Shown here piece after piece: positions 1-44,299 of a stretch of 64,000 nt of DNA. Positions within the stretch are counted from its first letter, which is position 1, and each line of letters starts with the position of its first letter. This DNA comes from Nematostella vectensis (Eukaryota > Cnidaria > Anthozoa > Actiniaria > Edwardsiidae). Position numbers and translations under genes: made by a program. The notes under the pieces were generated by a model. The model saw nothing but the letters and a program-made list of their open reading frames with translations, was not told the origin of the DNA and ran no database searches. The stretch spans positions 5,463,519-5,527,518 of the forward strand of contig NC_064036.1 of the NCBI RefSeq assembly GCF_932526225.1, given 5' to 3'.

Positions 1-879
1 AATGTTCCACTTGTAAATTCTCTTCACATTTTCCAAGTTATTCACAAGGGCCTTCGAATAATGGTCTTTGGCGAGCACCCCGTTTTTTAATGCGAGACCG
101 AGCATTTTTAGTTTTTTGAATAAATCGAGTATTCGAGTACAACAAAAAATACAATGCGAGCACGACGAAAAAAATTGAGCTAGCATGCGAACATTAGCCG
201 AAAACTGCGAGCACATCGAATTTCCGGGGGCCCTTACACAGGGCACACCCTGCTCATGTTATACTTTCGATTACACTCCGTAAAGATTTTTTTAAAATTG
301 TTCTTGGATGATCATCTTAAAATTTAACCACATAATATACAAACATATCTTAGCCCTTTCGAGCAACAACTCTACTGATACGGGACACGGGAATTGGCAA
401 AAAGCCGGGGGTAAGGGAGAAAATGCAAAAGAACATGTATTCGCACTTTATAAAGTCGCAATTTATTTTGCGATAAAAACATATTTACATGCCTTTAAGA
501 AAGAGAATAAAATTGAAATTATTAATTCATTTCCAATTAATAAGATAAGATATATTACTTTTTACAAGAAACAATTTTAACAACTCTAAAGAGAGTTCTA
601 AAAATACGATTTACTTCCACGGTAACTGTTTCACAGATCCGGAACTAAACCTAAACTTTTTTAAAATATTTTGGTAGCACCCTGTATGCTGGATATTTAA
701 AAAAAAACACAGCCTCCTAGTAGAAGTTCTAACACTCCATCTAACTTTTTCCTTCTGATTTAGCGGGATTCGAAGATAATTTGAACTAGTATAAAGCCTT
801 CCAAATTCCTCATAGAAGTAAAGACCTCATTGGACCTAAATAGATTGTATTTTACTTTACCTATGGTCCACCACGCAAT
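1..879. other. Intergenic, no gene recognised
   Basis: No supportable gene. Positions 60-230 contain loosely repeated short motifs built on 'gcgagca', probably a decayed repeat. A 90-codon open frame at 308-580 (+) is Lys/Ile-rich, resembles nothing I recognise and looks like chance in AT-rich DNA. Confidence 0.4.
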
Positions 880-1752
880 CTAGAGGGGATTGTAGATTGG
901 ATTATACTGACTGAACACGTTTTGTGGCGAATGAGGATAGAACCCATACGAGCCTGGCACACCGCATCCGGTATCGTAGCAAGCCATTGGTGCTGTAGTG
1001 CCGGCGTTGGGTTGGAACGCTTCACAACTTCCTCCGGCTTGATTATCGGGAAGCCTATTTCTCAGGCTTAGAAGAAGCTGGACCACCATGTGTTCTTCTT
1101 GTAACTTCTGGTGCATGAATTCTTGCAGTGCTGCTTGCTCGTCCGTTTCTGGTTTGAGAGCCACGAAGGTGGTTCCATTGGAATGACCGAACTCTGCCAT
1201 TGTATCTTTTACGGGCGTTGAACGAGCGCTTGAACTTTCGCTGACACCTTCGCTCTCAACGTCTCCCTCTGTTCCGGAACCCTCGTCTTCTGGCTCGTAT
1301 CTGCACTGCTTTCTTGTTCTGTAGTCTGTGTCACCGTTATAGCTACTCGGTCTTTTCTCGGGCTTTTTCTTCTTGCGGGAATTGCAAGTGCGCTTGACCA
1401 AATGCATTTTCTCTGGCTTTTCGCGCTGGAAATCTGGATGCTCGAATTTCATGTTTTTGGAAGGGTCGCCCTTTCCGTTGACGGGCGTTTTTCGGAAACC
1501 ATAAAGGTTAAGCTGCCTCACAAAGCTGGTGAAGTTTCTTGTCTTGAACATTTCTTCGCTGCGGTCGAGCACAACTTTCTTGAAGGTTTCGCCATCAGAG
1601 ATGACGACTGCACAGCCGTTTTCTGACCATTTTATCGCTCGGCGAAACTTCTCATCGTTCAAAAGCAGCTTCAGCTTGGAAATAAATGGGCTTAGTGGCT
1701 TTCCCTTGATTGGGAAGAAGGATGTCTTTTCTGGTCGAAGCTGGTTACTCAT
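880..1752 (-). CDS. HSF-type DNA-binding protein (heat shock factor family, HSFY/HSF5-like)
   Basis: Single-exon gene of 290 residues with a genuine ATG at 1750-1752 and TAG at 880-882. Residues about 20-95 form an HSF-type winged-helix DNA-binding domain: 'PFISKLKLLLND', then 'FKTRNFTSFVRQLNLYGFRK', the recognition-helix signature of the family. It should act in the nucleus as a sequence-specific transcription factor. A basic stretch rich in K and R follows (possible nuclear localisation), then a Ser/Glu-rich acidic region and a short leucine-rich helix near residue 215-235 ('MHQKLQEEHMVVQLLLSLRN'). The long HR-A/B trimerisation coiled coil of classical HSF1 is not evident, and 'RSEEMFKT' replaces the usual 'LPxYFKH' type wing. 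It is therefore closer to the divergent HSFY/HSF5 group than to the stress-response HSF. The lack of introns could mean a retrogene, but the frame is intact. Family certain; subfamily and role are inference. Confidence 0.85.
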   Translation of the reverse strand: MSNQLRPEKTSFFPIKGKPLSPFISKLKLLLNDEKFRRAIKWSENGCAVVISDGETFKKVVLDRSEEMFKTRNFTSFVRQLNLYGFRKTPVNGKGDPSKNMKFEHPDFQREKPEKMHLVKRTCNSRKKKKPEKRPSSYNGDTDYRTRKQCRYEPEDEGSGTEGDVESEGVSESSSARSTPVKDTMAEFGHSNGTTFVALKPETDEQAALQEFMHQKLQEEHMVVQLLLSLRNRLPDNQAGGSCEAFQPNAGTTAPMACYDTGCGVPGSYGFYPHSPQNVFSQYNPIYNPL

Positions 1753-3252
1753 TGTGAGTGGTAGAATGTTGTTGTTTTACGTGTAGAAACAAGGCAGTTG
1801 TTTTTTAAGACTGCATTCTAAAAACAAAGCAAAATCACAATAAATAAGAATACTTTGAATACTAACAGTTTTAGTTAACCCCTCGTCCACTTCCTATAAA
1901 TGTCCAAGGAAATAGAATATTGAGTATGGCAATGTATTGTTTAGAAAGAACATTATTCTTTTTTAAAAAGTTCTCGAAAATGTTTCTGTCGTCATTTGTC
2001 AATTTCAGTTCTGTTCTTTTTGATAACATGTTTAACACTTCCCAGCAAATTTCTAACAAGCAAAAATACATGAAAGTGATATATTGCTTTTTACAAAAAA
2101 CGTGAAGCAACTACTTGCATACTAAAAACGTAGAAAGTAAATGAAAACAAACAACAAAACTTACAATGCAGTTTCCGTTCGAATTGCCCGGTGAAACTGA
2201 CAAAAAGAACAGAAAAAGTCCAAGTTTAGGTTTGGCAGTTGAATGGCTTTACAATTCATACCAATCGCCAAGCAGGAAAAACATTGATGTGCACGCTGAT
2301 TGGATGCTGTCAAATGAAACACTTTTCTGTCGACAGCGCGTGGTGCACACGACATTTCCATGGCACAGGGTTCCCTTTTCTTCATTCAACAAGCTCTCAT
2401 AAGTCCCAATCCAGCTTTTTCTTGACTGTTTAATTAAATACTATTATCAATAATGATAAATTTTTGTATGTCCTTAAATTGTTGCCATAAATTTTGAGTG
2501 AAGTAAATCTAGAAAAGAGAATGGCTTCAAATTCAAATAATTCAAATTTGGCGCCAAAACTGAATGGGCGCGGGAAAACCGGACAAACTTATTTTTGTGC
2601 CCTCCTTTTCTCTGCTGTCATCCAATCGATACTTAGAAGGATGGAGAAAATAAATCGACAGATAAGCAGTCGGAGTTATGTTTAAAGTCATTTTGCAATT
2701 ATAAGTAAATTAAAGGACAAAAGCTGAGTCACATACGATCCTCAGGATTCCTGTGGTAATGCTAATCGTCTCTCGCCTAGTGAATAAAGGCAGCGTCTTT
2801 TGCGTCACCGTGTCGAGGCTATAATGGCGGCAGTTGTTTAGCGACAGACCAAAACAACGGTCCTTGTGAGTTTTATGAATTTAGATGGATAAATTAATTC
2901 AACCAAGTGTACAAAACTAGAGGGTTACTGAAATACGTTGGATGATTGTCTGGATTTAGGAGAGTTTATTGAAAGTTTGCGTGACTCGCTCGCGTTCGCG
3001 CTTGATGACCTTCTATTGGACGTGAATGAACGATTCATCGTAAAAAATACAACAAGCTTTACTACCGCACCAGACCGCACGAGACATGGATAAACAGAAG
3101 CAACGGATACTTAACCGTATATACTCTCGAGTACAATTCTTTTGATAATACTTCTGAGAAAATGTCGTCAAAAACAGGATTAAAGAACCAGGTCAGATTG
3201 AAGTTCGTTGCTACCCATCAGTGAAACCGAAAGAAAGCTGAAAGTGTGAAAC
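1753..3252. other. Intergenic region between the divergent HSF and LOXHD1-like genes
   Basis: The two flanking genes point away from each other, so this 1.5 kb should carry both promoters. 2161-2685 has short open frames that I do not believe. 2740-2880 looks like a possible LOXHD1 upstream region: a CRE/AP-1-like 'gcgtca' near 2807, an 'aatggcgg' YY1-type motif near 2823, and a consensus donor (GTGAGT) near 2867 that could end a non-coding first exon, with an acceptor-like 'cccatcag' near 3215-3222 ahead of the first coding exon. This 5' structure is inference. Confidence 0.4.
2547..2578. promoter_or_regulatory. Paired E2F-like sites
   Basis: The palindrome TTTGGCGCCAAA (2547-2558) and GGCGCGGGAAAA (2567-2578) both match the E2F/DP consensus and lie 8 bp apart. 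A CCAAT box is at 2622-2626. Such a pair is typical of cell-cycle promoters. Which gene it serves (HSF-like on the left, PLAT gene on the right, or an unrecognised transcript) cannot be told. Confidence 0.5.
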
Positions 3253-35077
<31,825 letters not shown>

Positions 35078-35756
35078 CCATGACGTCGAAGCTGCCAGCT
35101 CATCTAAAGTTACAGCTATGAAGTCATAAAGATGACGTCATACCTTCGTAGTCATAACATCACGTTGACCTATGATATCACACTACCTATGATGTCACAC
35201 TCGTACCCAGTCGTTATTTGCTGTTGCGCGGACATCCACAGGGATCCTGAACGAAACCGCATCCTGACCGTCATGCACCGTGCGCTTCTTTAACCTCACC
35301 AAAATGCATCGCGCGTCGTCTGGGTACGAGACTGCTATGATGTCACAAACACCGTAACAAAGGCCATGTTCACTTGTGGAAAACATGACGCCACAAAATG
35401 AAAACCTACGATCGGAGCAGCTCCTGCTGAACCTATCTGGTTTAGCTAAGGAAGCAAGTGATAACGTAACATTTTTCAATTAAAAAGAGCAATTTGAAAT
35501 AGAATATTTAGATATAATTACTTTCGTGAGTTCTGAACAATGCTCTTATTGTCCAGTAATTTTACAGTTTGACCCGGAACAAACTCGCACATTACCCTTC
35601 TCTTCTAAAAACGTTTACAAGTCTTATGTGCTCAATAGTGTATACTAAAAGTTAAATCAGAGCGCGGAAACATTCCGAAATTTAAACATGAAGACAAAAT
35701 ATTTTCTTTTTTCGCCACCTTGGATCCTATATGAGTGCACGAGCCTGGTATCCATA
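35078..35756. other. LOXHD1-like 3' flank, probable 3' UTR
   Basis: Contains repeated ATGACGTCAT/ATGATGTCAC-like words at 35080-35200, including one perfect CRE (TGACGTCA near 35131). The best polyadenylation signal I see is ATTAAA at 35479-35484. No open frame of interest. Confidence 0.4.
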
Positions 35757-36130
35757 CGATCGTGTGCGATTATATGGAAACCACTTAGCGATTGTGTGCG
35801 ATTATATGGAAACCACTTAGCGATCGTGTGCGATTATATGGAAACCACTTAGCGATCGTGTGCGATTATATGGAAACCACTTAGCGATCGGTTGCGATTA
35901 TATGGAAACCACTTAGCGATCGTGTGCGATTATATGTAAACCACTTAGCGATCGTGTGCGATTATATGGAAACCACTTAGCGATCGGTTGCGATTATATG
36001 GAAACCACTTAGCGATCGGTTGCGATTATATGGAAACCACTTAGCGATCGGTTGCGATTATATGGAAACCACTTAGCGATCAGTTGCGATTATATGGAAA
36101 CCACTTAGCGATCGGTTGCGATCGTTCGGT
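35757..36130 (+). repeat. 32-bp minisatellite, about 11-12 units
   Basis: Unit 'gattatatggaaaccactta' + 'gcgatcgtgtgc', head to tail, with two variants (CGTGTGC and CGGTTGC). Contiguous, without unique spacers. Confidence 0.95.
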
Positions 36131-37317
36131 CAAATAATCTGCGATAATGTGGAAACCATCTTTTAGTTCTTGCGCCTGCAAACTTGGGATTTAATTTTTC
36201 ATAGAAGCTTGTACCCCCATAACAAGATGGCAATTCTATCGCAAGGTTTTGAAATGGTCCCGCTCTCCGATTAGGATAGACTTTTAGTATGTTATTAATC
36301 AATACGTATACGATTTTGATCTGCCAAAAATATTGTTTTTGGCATAAAATGAGTGGACCATCAGTACAGTCTATAGGCCAAATCCGTTAGGTTTGGCGGA
36401 TTTGGCTACTGGACTATGTAATCGTTAAGACTTTTTTTTTATCTCGGCAGGATTATTTTCACCATTTGTAGTACGAAAGCATAGATCTATTTTTCATTTT
36501 ATGCCGGGTCTATCAGCGTAAAACAAAACAAAACTCGTGAAAATTACATGTCATCGTGCTCATTTAAAATGAAAGCTTCTATAATCCATGACCTCATTCA
36601 TGGCGTTTTAATTATCCATAATAAAATAAACAATAAATCTTTATATGTCATTTATATTATGATTATGTGCATATGCATTTATCATTATTTCGCCCGCAAG
36701 TTCCCGGGGAGAGGGGTACTTCGAATTAAAAGGGGTAGGGGTCCTCGTCGGAAAAGCGAAGAAGCCTAAAAACAACCTACTTAAGTTGAGCATCGATATA
36801 ACGATCGACTCAAGCCCGCTAAAGGCTAGATTACAGTAAAATGCATGGGGCAAAACCTCACCTATAACGGTATATAGCGATAACAAGTTCGTAGACCAAG
36901 TGTAAAATTTCGATACAGCGATACATACGCGAGCAAAGCAAGTAATTTTTACAGTTTGACAATTAGAATTTTACATACTTTTCTCAATTGTTTAAATTGT
37001 CCCCTAAACAATAAACTGTACAACCTTACATACAGTGCATATCAGGGGCGCAGCCAGGGGGTGGCCTAGCCCCCCTCCCCCCTTTAGGATCCAAAAATAC
37101 AGTAAATGTATGACACATTATCTAAAATACAGGAGAAATGCCTTGAAAGTCCAGCTCTCCCTCCCTTGTCTTAATTTAATTGAATGAATATCTTGCAGTT
37201 GCAGCGATAGAGGATGTATTCGACACAATGTGTATAAAAAAAGAAATTCTAGATAAAACTGAGTGTATTTTCAATCATATGATAGACTTTCGCCAAGTCG
37301 CCCTCTTTGACTTCCCC
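36131..37317. other. Intergenic
   Basis: No gene seen. A 'caggggcgcagccagggggt' motif near 37050 resembles a DNA-transposon terminus, but I find no partner end. It ends at the left border of the 10.7-kb duplication. Confidence 0.4.
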
Positions 37318-37539
37318 TAATAAAAGGACTCGATCTTATGGATATTTTCATCAGTAGCGAGTAAACAAAAATGGGCGCGCGGAGAGAACAGCAAATTTCT
37401 AAAAAGCCGAAATCTCAGGCTGGACGTTTTTAAAAAAGGTTCTTATAAAAAAAAGAGTGTATCTCAAATGCACTTATTCTTCTTAATGATATACAACACT
37501 TTTTCCCATTTATTACTCTCGCCATTCTTGAGGCTATCA

Positions 37540-37545
37540 TATAAA
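37540..37545 (+). promoter_or_regulatory. TATA box of membrane-protein gene, copy 1
   Basis: TATAAA about 208 bp before the ATG, in a stretch conserved with copy 2. Distance allows a short 5' UTR. Confidence 0.4.
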
Positions 37546-37752
37546 GCCTGTCGCGCAAGTTTGCATCTCACACTCATCATCAACTCGAATTTGCGTCATA
37601 AGTGAAGCTGTACTAATATATCATAATATAAATTTTCTGCATGATTTCACTAAGGCTATTAGTGGCTACAACGCAACTACAACGCAACTACAACGCCAGC
37701 TGTTGTGAAATTTCCGGGTGAAACACAGCGCTCACATTTGTATAATACTCGC

Positions 37753-40112
37753 ATGGCTCCCCTAGGAATAATCTCGATTTCTCACTTCCTGTTGTTTCTT
37801 GGCTTTGCATTATTTGTGCTTACGTACGGAATAACAGGATGGGGGAACGGAGATGCAGTGAATGACCATATCGACATTGTGCTAAAACTCACGGATCAAG
37901 CTTGCTTATGGGCTGGCATACCGGTACGTATATAACTACACACATCTGTTGTGGTTTTGAAGTGGAAATAATTTGTGGTAATATGTTATCATAGCGTGTG
38001 TCCATTCTTGACACAGGGTATGTATAAACAGGCTACAATTGCTTGCAAATCAAACGAAGCAAACCAATTGCCTATATTGCTTATCAATAATATTTATGAT
38101 AATGTGCTTCTACAATGTTCGAGTGACTGTATTTATAATTCCTGGTTTTTTTTCCAAATAAATGGTTCTAGTTACGTGGGCATCAGGGTCCTGGAAGATT
38201 GTTTTTGTCGTTGTCCATTGGTTTGTTGTTGTTTGCTTTTGCAGTAGGAAAATTCTCGGGGACCCAGACACAAAACGAGGCACGAGAAAACAAATTGGTT
38301 TTGGGATGGATGTGTGTGTGTAGGGGGGGGGGGGGGGGGGGGGTAGGTGTCAAGAAAAGACCTCGTTTCTGCGGTGCTCTTGTCTCTCTTGTCTCACGCT
38401 CTACTCCCTGGGACGTGAGAGGAGTAATAGTAAAGAAGTCATATTCATGGTGATGCCAGGGCTGTAGCAGTTAAAGGGCGCCCCTGTCCCCCCTGGACTC
38501 CCTGAAGCACCGACGACATAATACACAAGTTGTTGGGTAGAAGGGATGTCTTAGCAGCAATTGAATACCCTTGTTTATTTTTCAGACTTTGATCACTTCA
38601 ATGTTTGGGATGGTGACCGGGTGCGTGCCCAAGATGGGAATGGTTCGTTCCAATAAATATGGCTGATACACCTTTCGTGAGCCCCTCCCATAAGGGGTGG
38701 GGTTATGATGTCCCCTTGGTCCCCAGGTTACCAGAGAATTTGTTCCTAGTTCCCCATTAGCGATAAAAAGATTGTAAACCCTACTCTTTGCTTGTGCAAA
38801 TAATGCCATATACATGAACGTTGCGTTTTTATAACAAAACGCCAAGAAAATGGTGGAGTCGCACTCTAACACCCATTAGATGTGTATTGGAGCCATGAAG
38901 TCAGATGTACCTATTTTTTACGCCCCCATTTTCCTTCTTTTCTGCCAAAAGCTAGATTCGTCCCTGGCCGGCTATCCCCCCATTTGTTCGCTATAAGAAA
39001 ATGTTTTGTTTTCGAAAGTCCGAGATGCACTGGGGATGAAAGTGATGCACCCCGCCCTACCCGCCACAGCATTCCCAAGGGTTTGAAAGAGAGCACATTT
39101 CAGGGAAATTATATAGTTTATTTGTTTACTTTATGGTTTATTTGTTAGTTCATCGCGTTGCTGCTATTTGACATCATCACGTGTCTGTGCAACGTCGCAA
39201 TGGTGTTTCTTGTTTCCTTCAAGACATGTAAAGGTATAATTGACCTATACCACCACCATTGCCATTCTTATGTTACTCATGTTGCAACCGGTGCTATCCG
39301 CACACAACTATTGTTAAATAACGGCTACCTATTTGTACTAGAATTTAAGGATCTCGGCCTTAGCTGTTTTAAGAAGTGGACTGTGACTTATTCCATTTCC
39401 GCGCTTATCGTCGCCGCCGCTATGATTGCTTTGCTCGCCCTCGTCTCCGCTATCCTCGCCGGCATCAAGATAAACAAACTTAAGGTATGAGTCAAACGCG
39501 CCAAGGGCGGGAAATACGTCAAGGGCGGTATATATGTCAAGGGCGAGATATATGTCAAGGGCGCAACATATGTCAAGGATGGGATATGTGTCAAGGGTGG
39601 GATATATGTCAAGGATGGGATATGTGTCAAGGATGAGATATATGTCATAGATGGGATATGTGTCAAGGATGGGATATATGTCAAGGATGGGATAAGTGTC
39701 AAGGATGGGATATGTGTCAAGGGCGTGATATATGCCAAGGGAGGGATATAGGCCAAGGGTGGGATATAGGCCAAGGGTGGGATATAGGCCAAAAAGGGCG
39801 GGATAAATGCCAAGGGCGATGTACATGACGTAGATATGACGGGGAGACGATGTGCCAAAAATCTTGTATTCCCCGTCAACCAACATTACAGTAAACAACT
39901 ACAGTGACATTTTAATATATCGTATACAATAATGCTGGGGTAGTCAGAAAGAAAATATAATGATTTTGCTTCTCCTAATGGCATTAGAACGGCGCAAATG
40001 AAATAAGGCATCTATAAACTGAACCGGTTCTCTTACTGAAGAATTTGTTTGTGTTTATATTGTTCAGAAGGAAAGAAGTGGACAGACAGAACTTCTCGCG
40101 CTCATTCAATAA
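37753..40112 (+). CDS. Multi-span membrane protein, copy 1, with truncated tail
   Basis: Family not recognised. Exons: 37753-37923 (ATG, 57 codons, phase 0), probably 38586-38612 (nine codons, weak donor), 39149-39484 (112 codons), 40068-40112 (15 codons with TAA). Exon 1 gives a membrane segment 'FLLFLGFALFVLTYG' and a loop ending 'CLWAGIP'. Exon 3 gives 'FIALLLFDIITCLCNVAMVF' and, after a Cys/Lys loop, 'ISALIVAAAMIALLALVSAI'. Three clear membrane helices; the layout recalls claudin/PMP22-type tetraspans but lacks their signature. An optional 108-nt in-frame intron (39234-39341) may be removed. The cytoplasmic tail is 14 residues against 60 in copy 2, because a 104-nt deletion shifts the frame. 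Likely a damaged copy. AATAAA at 40475-40480. Confidence 0.6.
39490..39820 (+). repeat. 18-bp minisatellite in intron, copy 1
   Basis: Unit 'gtcaaggatgggatatat' and variants, about 18 units, beginning a few bases after the exon 3 donor. Stop-free on the minus strand in several frames, giving false open frames of over 160 codons. Confidence 0.92.
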
Positions 40113-42093
40113 CAAAGGAGGAGTCTGGAAGATTGAAATAACCGCACGAGGTAGTAACAGGACGGTAGTTTATTCCATTTTCATTAACATCCGTGAGGGG
40201 GAGGGGCTTGGGCATGTATCCCCCCCGCTCCTCCCCAAAAGCTATACATTTGTCCGCCTAGCAGTGCATTTTATCTGTCATTTTCGTAAATCTCTATCCA
40301 ATATTCCGTAGCGCTATCACCGTTTTTGGCTATAATGATAAATCATGCTTGTTGTACATATATATGCGCCATTTAATATTAACCTCTTTTAGGATGTTCT
40401 ACTGCCGGATAAGGTTACACTTGGACAAGCCCATTGCCCCGCAATGCTTCATTGGTACCCAATAGATTAGTGTAAATAAAATCAATAATTAAAATCTAGC
40501 TTTGAATAAGTATTTTTGTGCCTCTAAGAGAGGTTTTCAAAATCCCGTGAAATACTATTTTGTTTTTTTAGTACTAATACACTGTGATGTCTTTTGTTCT
40601 GGCTTTACTATTACACTTTAACAGTTACATTTTGTTTCACCTGATTTGAAAAACAACTCTAACATCCCCATTAAATTCAGAGACCAGGATAAGCCGTAAG
40701 TTACGCAAAAACTGCGGTCTACGACACATTGACATTAATACAAGAACACGAAAAGAATGGTTTTATGCAGTTCTGGGCATTTGGCGTAACTCTCGGCTAC
40801 GAGCACAGCTGATAGTAGCACCGTAATCTGTATTTTGTGACAATAAATATTAAAGATAAAGAGAATAAAGTAAAACTCGATCTAATCACCTTTTTCTTCA
40901 CCAACTATATCTAAAACTATACAATACACCAAAGACTGGTATTCGACTCTGCCAATTTTTCGTCTTTAATAAGACTTTTTTAAGGCAGATTGTATGTGTT
41001 TGACATCTATTATGTACAGTGAGGCATAGGTAGCCGATTTTTACGATACTTCACCAAGATATTTAAAATGATCACTTCTAACAGCCCGATACGTCTCGTG
41101 TGTTTTTATTGTTTTTCTTACAAGTCCTCAAAACCACAAAATGTGAGCTTGAGTTCTCTGGCTTACAACAGAACGATATTTATTTATTTTTTCACATAAT
41201 TATCTGCTTTACATGGTTTTCGTTTCATTGTGGGAGCATACAAAACTCTTTTGAAAATATTTTGTAGTATTGACGTCTTAGAATTTTAACGGATTTAAGC
41301 ACGTTGTTTCAGATTTTCCTGCAAAACCGATTAGCCTAGATTGCTTTAGGCTAAAGGTTTATAACACCTTTTGCTACAGGGCCATAGCAGGGGGTGGTGC
41401 ACAAGGGGTACGTGCCCCCCCCCCCCCAAATAAATTGGTGAAAGCGGCAATTATAAATTAACATAGTCATAAAGAGATAATGTATCATGATTTACACCTG
41501 CTCCTGATATCATCCAAAATAAAGTCATCTCCACTCTCTGGTATTAGCCGGCGCGTTCACATAAAGGTGCTGTTGATACTAGACAGCCAGTAGCCATGTG
41601 ACATCTCTTAGAAATGTTATTGCTGATCTAAGAGCAAGCTAATGGTAGTGTTAATCATTTTTGCTAATCTGTTGCTTGCATGAGACTAGCCTCGGCTGAT
41701 GGTAGTGATCAGCTTGAACTTTATTAGACTCATCATTATAACAGGTTTGCCCCGTGATTAAAAGTCTTCTATCAGTGCCCATGCAGCTGCCAGATTCTCA
41801 AGACATTGTACTCCGCTCTAGTGATCAAAAGCCAGATATGTATTTAAGGAGCGTATTTCAACGTATTGTATTTAATCATAACCTTCGTGCCTAAAACCAA
41901 CAGGGTACCCAAGCTCACAGTTTGTGGTTTTGAGAATTTGTAAGAAATTCGCAATAAAAACACACGAGACTCACCGAGCTGTTAAAATTGATAATTTTCA
42001 TCCCCCTCTGTGACGTTTTTTAAAAATCTATAAGACTATAGGAAAGCTGTAGAATAACTAGATGGTCTGCTTCGGCGTGGTGTAGACAAGGTA

Positions 42094-42195
42094 TGAATCA
42101 ACACTAGGTTGAAAAGGTATGTTAAACGACTCTGTGTATCAGCACTCTGTTTCACAGAGGCGTTTAACATACCTTTGCAACCTTGTGTTGATTCA
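42094..42195. other. 102-nt hairpin, copy 1
   Basis: Two 43-nt arms (42094-42136 and 42153-42195) pair with about three mismatches around a 16-nt loop. The left arm begins TGAATCAACACTAGGTTG. The length would suit a pre-miRNA or a tiny foldback element. Both copies keep it identically. No evidence of transcription. Confidence 0.7.
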
Positions 42196-44299
42196 GAACA
42201 GCAGTCAATCTATTTTCTTTCTTGGTGTCACCTGCTCGTTTTCCCACACCACATACACAGTCCCCACACTACACATACTACGCTCTTTGCCTTCCTCCCG
42301 GCATTATACATAATCCTTTCACATGATCATACCCCATGCCTTCTAGTAAGCTATCTTGCCTCACTCTAGCTACAACCATACCATTACTCCACTCCCCACC
42401 CCCACCCCGGGTGCCCCGCACCTAATACTCTAAAAATATTTAACACACTCCCTCTACTGCTCACACCACATACTCAGACAGGCAGACAGATTTATAAGAG
42501 TGCCGTGCCGTACATAGGCCATTATTCTCTATATAAGTAGGATTGTTTAAAAAAAAAGCAGTCATAAATGTATTTAGCTACAATGCTGTGGTGTTTTTTG
42601 GGGGCTGTTCTGTAAAGTTTGGGAAATGTCTATTTAGTTGTTCGTAAAGAGTATTTTGTCATTTGGGCATTAAGAAGAAAATGTTCTTGTTTTCCATAGT
42701 CCGACAGCGCGGGCAAACCCTTGATTCTGGTGTTTTATAATTTTTGTTGTAGCGACCTCTTTCTAGTGAGCCCTCTTTATCGCTCCATCACACTCACACT
42801 CCATACTCAGTAAGCAATGTACTTTCCTCTCCAAAATCACCACACAAAAACTGACGAATATTCATAATTGGTAATAGCAAACAAATAGATTGATTCTGCC
42901 ATAAAAAAAAATGTCTTGAAAAAAAAAGAAACTATACAAAAAGCGTCTGCGACTGATGTCGTTTTGCGCCGTCGTATTTGATAAATCTTTTCCGCAAGCC
43001 CATTTCCACATTTCCTTGCGGCGGCATAAGACATGTTCGGAGAACCAGTGCCGATAAAAGAAATCCTAGCGCATTATAAAAGCGCCGCGCCTGTCGTCAT
43101 GAATTTAAGCAGCTGTTTTTGAGCATCAATATCTCCGAGCTGATAGTCTTGGCATTCTTTTATTTTATTAATCTTGTTTCGCCCCCCAAGAGTTTATTGA
43201 TCATATGTCTGCGGTAAAGAGCAAGCGTTTGATATAACAGTACTTTAGCTGAAGTCACAGAGGAATAGTCACAAAGGAATAGTTAGAAAGGCGTACGCAA
43301 ATTCTTGCTCGCGGATTATTCGCACCAAGGTTACCTTTTAAAGCGTTTGACTTTTCAAACGATACCTGCACGTATTTTTTTTTTCACTCCAATGTGCAGA
43401 AAACTTCGGCTTTATTCAGCTCTCGCGTCAGAAAAATATCACGGGGAAAACATGTACCCCTCATGAGCTTCGACAAACGATGCCGACTCAAGTTTTTTTC
43501 AATCATTTTCCTGTCTATAATGAAACCTCTCTTGAATTCAAGAGCGATTAGAAACGGATGAAAATAGTTTTTGAAGAAGTACACAAATCATTTTCACATT
43601 TCTGTTAATCTTAATATCTTAATTATGCCAAGAAGTCTACCAATCGTGTAACGGCATAATTTACTTCGCTAATGAATTTAAGTTTACGCCTACCGCGCCG
43701 TGTTTTTTGTGAGTTCAATTAAAATCGCAAATAAGTAGCATCCTTGTTTTTCATGGAATCAGGTTTTCTACAGTAAAAAGGTAGCGAAATAGTAGGTATT
43801 TGTTTCTCATTTTTGCGATTAACCTTTAGGTCCGACTTACTCCGAAACACTCTCCAAACCCATTAAGGGCTTTTTCCTCGAGCTACATGCACCGAACTCC
43901 TTACGCAACACCATAGAAAACATCTTAGGAACTAATGTGAGCCCCTCTTAACTAACGTTTGTATTCATTTTGATTTTTTTTTTCAATTCCAAAATATTTA
44001 TATAATTTTTTGCCACTGCATAACCCAGACTTGCTGCTTATTAGCTGCAAATATATGCAGCTAGGCATGTCAGTAGTTTTTACCCATGCTTACATGCGGG
44101 CTTGTCGCGTAGTCGCAAAGCCGGTTGACGACAAACTTTTGTCAAACGACTGTATAAAAAGCCAAACGCTGATATTCGACTTTCCAATATATCAAGTATA
44201 CGTTGCAGGCTCATATATAATCGACTGCTCAATATATTAAGTGTACTTTGTAGACTCATACCAGTTCATGCGACTCTAATAATAAGAAACCGCCCTTTT

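Noticed and set aside
308-580. 90-codon open frame
   Set aside because: AT-rich, no recognisable motif, no splice or promoter support.
2161-2685. Overlapping frames of 63-78 codons on both strands
   Set aside because: Mutually overlapping, no family resemblance, composition of random sequence.
39338-39898. Minus-strand open frames of 160-190 codons (and 53350-54018)
   Set aside because: Read-through of the 18-bp minisatellite; open in more than one frame and changing length between copies.
42837-43034. Minus-strand 65-codon frame and similar frames at 57030-57366
   Set aside because: Frame differs between the two copies because of poly-A length changes, so not conserved as protein.
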